From JAKEFM01 sp035695825 (GTDB lineage Bacteria; Planctomycetota; UBA1135; JAKEFM01), in the NCBI GenBank assembly GCA_035695825.1, contig DASRRH010000029.1, positions 1 to 64,000 on the forward strand: a stretch of 64,000 bases of DNA, read 5' to 3'. Position 1 is the first letter of the stretch. The number at the start of each line of letters is the position of its first letter. Shown piece by piece: positions 62,501-64,000 of this stretch. The notes under the pieces were generated by a model, which saw only the letters and a list, made by a program, of their open reading frames with translations, was not told the origin of the DNA and ran no database searches. A program made the translations under genes and the position numbers.

Positions 62501-64000
62501 GTCGGCGTCGAGGCCCACGACGCGCGCGGGGCCCTGGCCGCTGAGTCCGGCGAGTTCCGCAACCGGATCCCCTTCTTCCTCGAGCCGAAGGTGCCCGTCG
62601 CCCTCTCGGCGGGCGACCGCCTCCTCCTCCCCGTCGTCGCGGCGAACGACACGGACGCGGCAGCGGACGTCCAAGTCGGCCTTGAGATTGCCGGCGACTT
62701 CCTCCGCCTCGACGGCCAGGCCGGGCGCACCGTTCGCGTCGAGGCCGGGAATCGCGGGCGGGCGATCTTCGAGCTGCAGGCCGGTCACGGTCGAGGCAAC
62801 GCCGGCCTGACCTTTACGGGCCGCGACCCACGTGGGTTCCAGGATCGGAGCGTCCGGTCGATCCCGATCGTCCCGCGCGGCTACCCGATCGAGATCGCCC
62901 GCGGCGGAACGCTCGAGAAGCGCGACGCGGCGACGATCTCGCTCCCCGTCGATCTCGACCGGACGACCCTCTCCGGTTCGCTCCGGCTCTACCCCTCGGT
63001 GCTCTCAACCCTCGTCGACGGGCTCGACGCGATGCTCCAGCAGCCGGGCGGGTGCTTCGAGCAGGCCTCCTCGAGCAACTACCCGAACGTCCTCGTCCTC
63101 ACCTACCTCGCCGAGCAGGAGGCCGCCGCCCCCGAAGTCGCCCGCCGCGCGAAGGACCTCCTCGCGAAGGGGTACGGCCTGCTCGCCGGCTACGAGTGCA
63201 AGCAGCGCGGGTACGAGTGGTTCGGCGGCGATCCGGGCCACGAGGCGCTCTCGGCCTACGGCCTGATGGAGTTCGCCGACATGTCGCGGGTGCACGCGGT
63301 CGACGCCGCGATGGTCGCCCGGACGCGCGACTGGCTGCTCGCTCGCCGCGACGGCAAGGGAGGCTTCCTCCGAAATGACCGAGCCCTCGACTCCTTCGGC
63401 CGGGCGCCGGCCGACCTGACCGACGCCTACATCGTCTGGGCGGTCACCGAGGCGGACGCGGGCATCGACCTCGCGAGGGAGATCGCCTCCGTCGAGGAGC
63501 GCGCGCGGGCGAGCGACGACCCTTACCTCGTCGCGCTCGCCGCGAACGCCCTCGCGAACCGCAATGCGCCCGGGGCGAAGACGCTCCTCGACCGGCTCGC
63601 CTCGATGCAAGCCGAGGACGGCCGGCTCGCCGGGAAGAGGACGTCGATCACCTCGAGCACCGGGCCGAACCTCGACGTCGAGACGACCGCGCTCGCGGCG
63701 ATGGCCTTCGTCACGGATCCCGCCCGACTCCCGAACGCCGAGCAGGCGGTGCGGTGGCTCGTCGCGCAACGGCAGGGGGGACGGTTCGGGGCGACGCAGG
63801 CGACGATCCTCGCGCTGCGGGCGCTCGTCGAGCACGGGCGGGCCACTCGCCGGACGGCGTGCGACCACGACCTCAAGGTGACAGTGAACGGCCGGACGGT
63901 GGCGACCCGTCACGTCCCGGCCGGATCGCCCGGCGCCGTCTCCTTCGAGCGCGAGATGCTTGAGGCGCTTGTCCCGGGCGAGAACCGCGTCGAGATCGAG
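59552..64000 (+). CDS. Anti-sigma zinc finger fused to bacterial alpha-2-macroglobulin (3' end beyond window)
   Basis: An uninterrupted frame from ATG 59552 to the window end (1483 codons, no stop). Residues 1-45 hold an HX3CX2C zinc motif (His30, Cys34, Cys37: DHLAACEAC), the ZAS anti-sigma fold. One membrane span follows (about 83-100). Then the MG2 hallmark GTDKPLYRPGEPVRVRA (near 217), further MG domains, two spans near 755-805 split by a short Arg-rich loop, the A2M domain LYWNPNLVTGEDGKAHFEFDTSDSVTTF, and the thioester motif GGCFEQASSSNYPN with Cys1168 and Gln1171. The thioester-helix repeats then run to the edge. Suggests a protease-trap sensor that directly controls the adjacent sigma factor. 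Confidence 0.9.
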   Translation, partial: MNACESTKELLLDHLYGALDEPEETAVRDHLAACEACRAALAMAREQRELLAEAARLPVNDFAFTSPPASSPIPIRFTGFRRVGAAAAAALLGAAGVFGYRAHARAQILARNPRVSVLGPVAVPSGSPAQFLVDVRTLDGDPLRAEVSGEVQRADGRETQQALTDGNGEARLSVNSGSGRPGEQMLVGFRVKTPDGIERHGSTMLVRDATRLLARVGTDKPLYRPGEPVRVRAVALERFRLTPAGDLPVRFQVFDPRGSLLADPTVPAIAGVGAWTWPIPDGAAGGEYRVVLTGDPGGFETFPKTERKFVVRSYRVPRIKGDIDFDRDAYGPGATGEATVSVERAEGGVPRGAALDAIVTVDGKEDSRETLALPDTGNAKVRFTLPKEIEQGRGTLTVVVRDGGNVETLAKTLPIVIDRLDVAFFPEGGDLVAGLPSRVYFSVRDPKDEPADLEAEVVDSRGREVAEAKVEDLGRGRFELTPKAGETYRLVARRPERVELRAAFPAVNDRGVVVRALDDVTPPGAPLRLEVASTESGRHDVAAYCRGVLVAQDTVRFAAGESREVALRANADVGGVFRVTVFDPAGSPRAERLVSVEPPHRVDLEIRPSVAAASPGDTVKVDLLARDENGRPARAVLGVGVVDDAVVSLAKDEDTPSLPMHFLLGLEVEELEKVDVFARGPNAARAVDRLLGVQGWRHFAWREPAAFLANNAEKGPRVVVASAVDTPQRSDNEAEVRIAVEAGMSQVDERLRRRAGVLAIAGGIVFGLVRLVSGLAARRPLRVGTALAGGTLAVLLGITLNPGGFEERPAVVGGLPGNLRFEAPVVAVANAAQRPGSDGFRSSWTSFFAGESQSPSPGGAWGSGGANLLVLRADRPVVEFFQDAIAGPPEMRANLWRFEEPNEDLELAAGRDDFIVGRRMPGPTAPGHARFLAREYAHRKRPNHDGSRQDFTEVLYWNPNLVTGEDGKAHFEFDTSDSVTTFAVGVEAHDARGALAAESGEFRNRIPFFLEPKVPVALSAGDRLLLPVVAANDTDAAADVQVGLEIAGDFLRLDGQAGRTVRVEAGNRGRAIFELQAGHGRGNAGLTFTGRDPRGFQDRSVRSIPIVPRGYPIEIARGGTLEKRDAATISLPVDLDRTTLSGSLRLYPSVLSTLVDGLDAMLQQPGGCFEQASSSNYPNVLVLTYLAEQEAAAPEVARRAKDLLAKGYGLLAGYECKQRGYEWFGGDPGHEALSAYGLMEFADMSRVHAVDAAMVARTRDWLLARRDGKGGFLRNDRALDSFGRAPADLTDAYIVWAVTEADAGIDLAREIASVEERARASDDPYLVALAANALANRNAPGAKTLLDRLASMQAEDGRLAGKRTSITSSTGPNLDVETTALAAMAFVTDPARLPNAEQAVRWLVAQRQGGRFGATQATILALRALVEHGRATRRTACDHDLKVTVNGRTVATRHVPAGSPGAVSFEREMLEALVPGENRVEIE

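Noticed and set aside
60322..62835. Repeated palindrome gacccacgtgggt at two sites in the macroglobulin gene
   Set aside because: Both encode Asp-Pro-Arg-Gly in strands of the protein; two copies in coding sequence are best explained by the shared tetrapeptide.
1..64000. CRISPR arrays, insertion sequences, prophage or integration sites
   Set aside because: No direct-repeat series, transposase, integrase or terminal inverted repeats were seen; base composition looks even throughout.

Overview
A very GC-rich (about 70% by eye), gene-dense window with no tRNA, rRNA, CRISPR array, transposase or gene-free stretch above 300 bases. LpxD, several lipoproteins, a LolA-like carrier and an LpxL-like acyltransferase point to an outer membrane. 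IspG plus a long plant/cyanobacterial-type IspH point to the MEP isoprenoid route. Many GTG and TTG starts and stop/start overlaps are used. The phylum cannot be fixed from the sequence; a high-GC environmental lineage such as Acidobacteriota, Planctomycetota, Myxococcota or a candidate phylum fits.

Layout. 1-4.5 kb: end of a membrane-anchored protein; a putative RiPP locus on the minus strand (15-codon peptide gene with its own promoter and terminator, then a DUF692/MNIO enzyme and a partner protein); a divergent EgtD-like methyltransferase, a TPR protein and a DUF2459 protein. 4.4-19.2 kb: housekeeping and envelope genes (SufT-like factor, M14 peptidase, IspH, AroB, LpxD, NUDIX, DUF885 peptidase, alpha/beta hydrolase), then a coiled-coil lipoprotein, an ECF sigma/anti-sigma pair and a TlpA-like protein in which an in-frame TGA replaces the first Cys of WCxxC, a probable selenoprotein. 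19.3-22.0 kb: SppA and an exported protein.

22.2-31.0 kb: a respiratory operon for a periplasmic nitrite oxidoreductase/nitrate reductase-like enzyme (type II DMSO reductase family): lipoprotein diheme cytochrome fused to a heme-b domain, Tat-exported Mo subunit, an 89-codon ORF without a normal start, four-cluster FeS subunit, TorD/NarJ chaperone, a Cys-rich protein and a hemerythrin. A divergent radical SAM gene shares its upstream region, which holds a 34-bp AT-rich dyad. 33-44 kb: QueD-like protein, xanthine-dehydrogenase-type three-gene operon with a DMT permease, ArsM, citrate synthase, malic enzyme, serine hydrolase and IspG.

44.9-58.8 kb: an aryl-polyene/ladderane-like type II fatty-acid/polyketide cluster (two ACPs, condensation-domain protein, FabZ-like dehydratase, CrtI-like oxidoreductase, FabG, four ketosynthase-family proteins of which only one keeps the full triad, LolA-like carrier probably started at CTG, LpxL-like acyltransferase), interrupted by a DUF2157/GDYXXLXY membrane pair. 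59-64 kb: an ECF sigma factor translationally coupled to a giant ORF that fuses an anti-sigma zinc finger, a membrane anchor and a bacterial alpha-2-macroglobulin; it runs off the window end.

Most distinctive: the tiny-peptide/MNIO locus, the UGA-containing TlpA, the sigma/anti-sigma-macroglobulin fusion, and the degenerate-ketosynthase lipid/pigment cluster.
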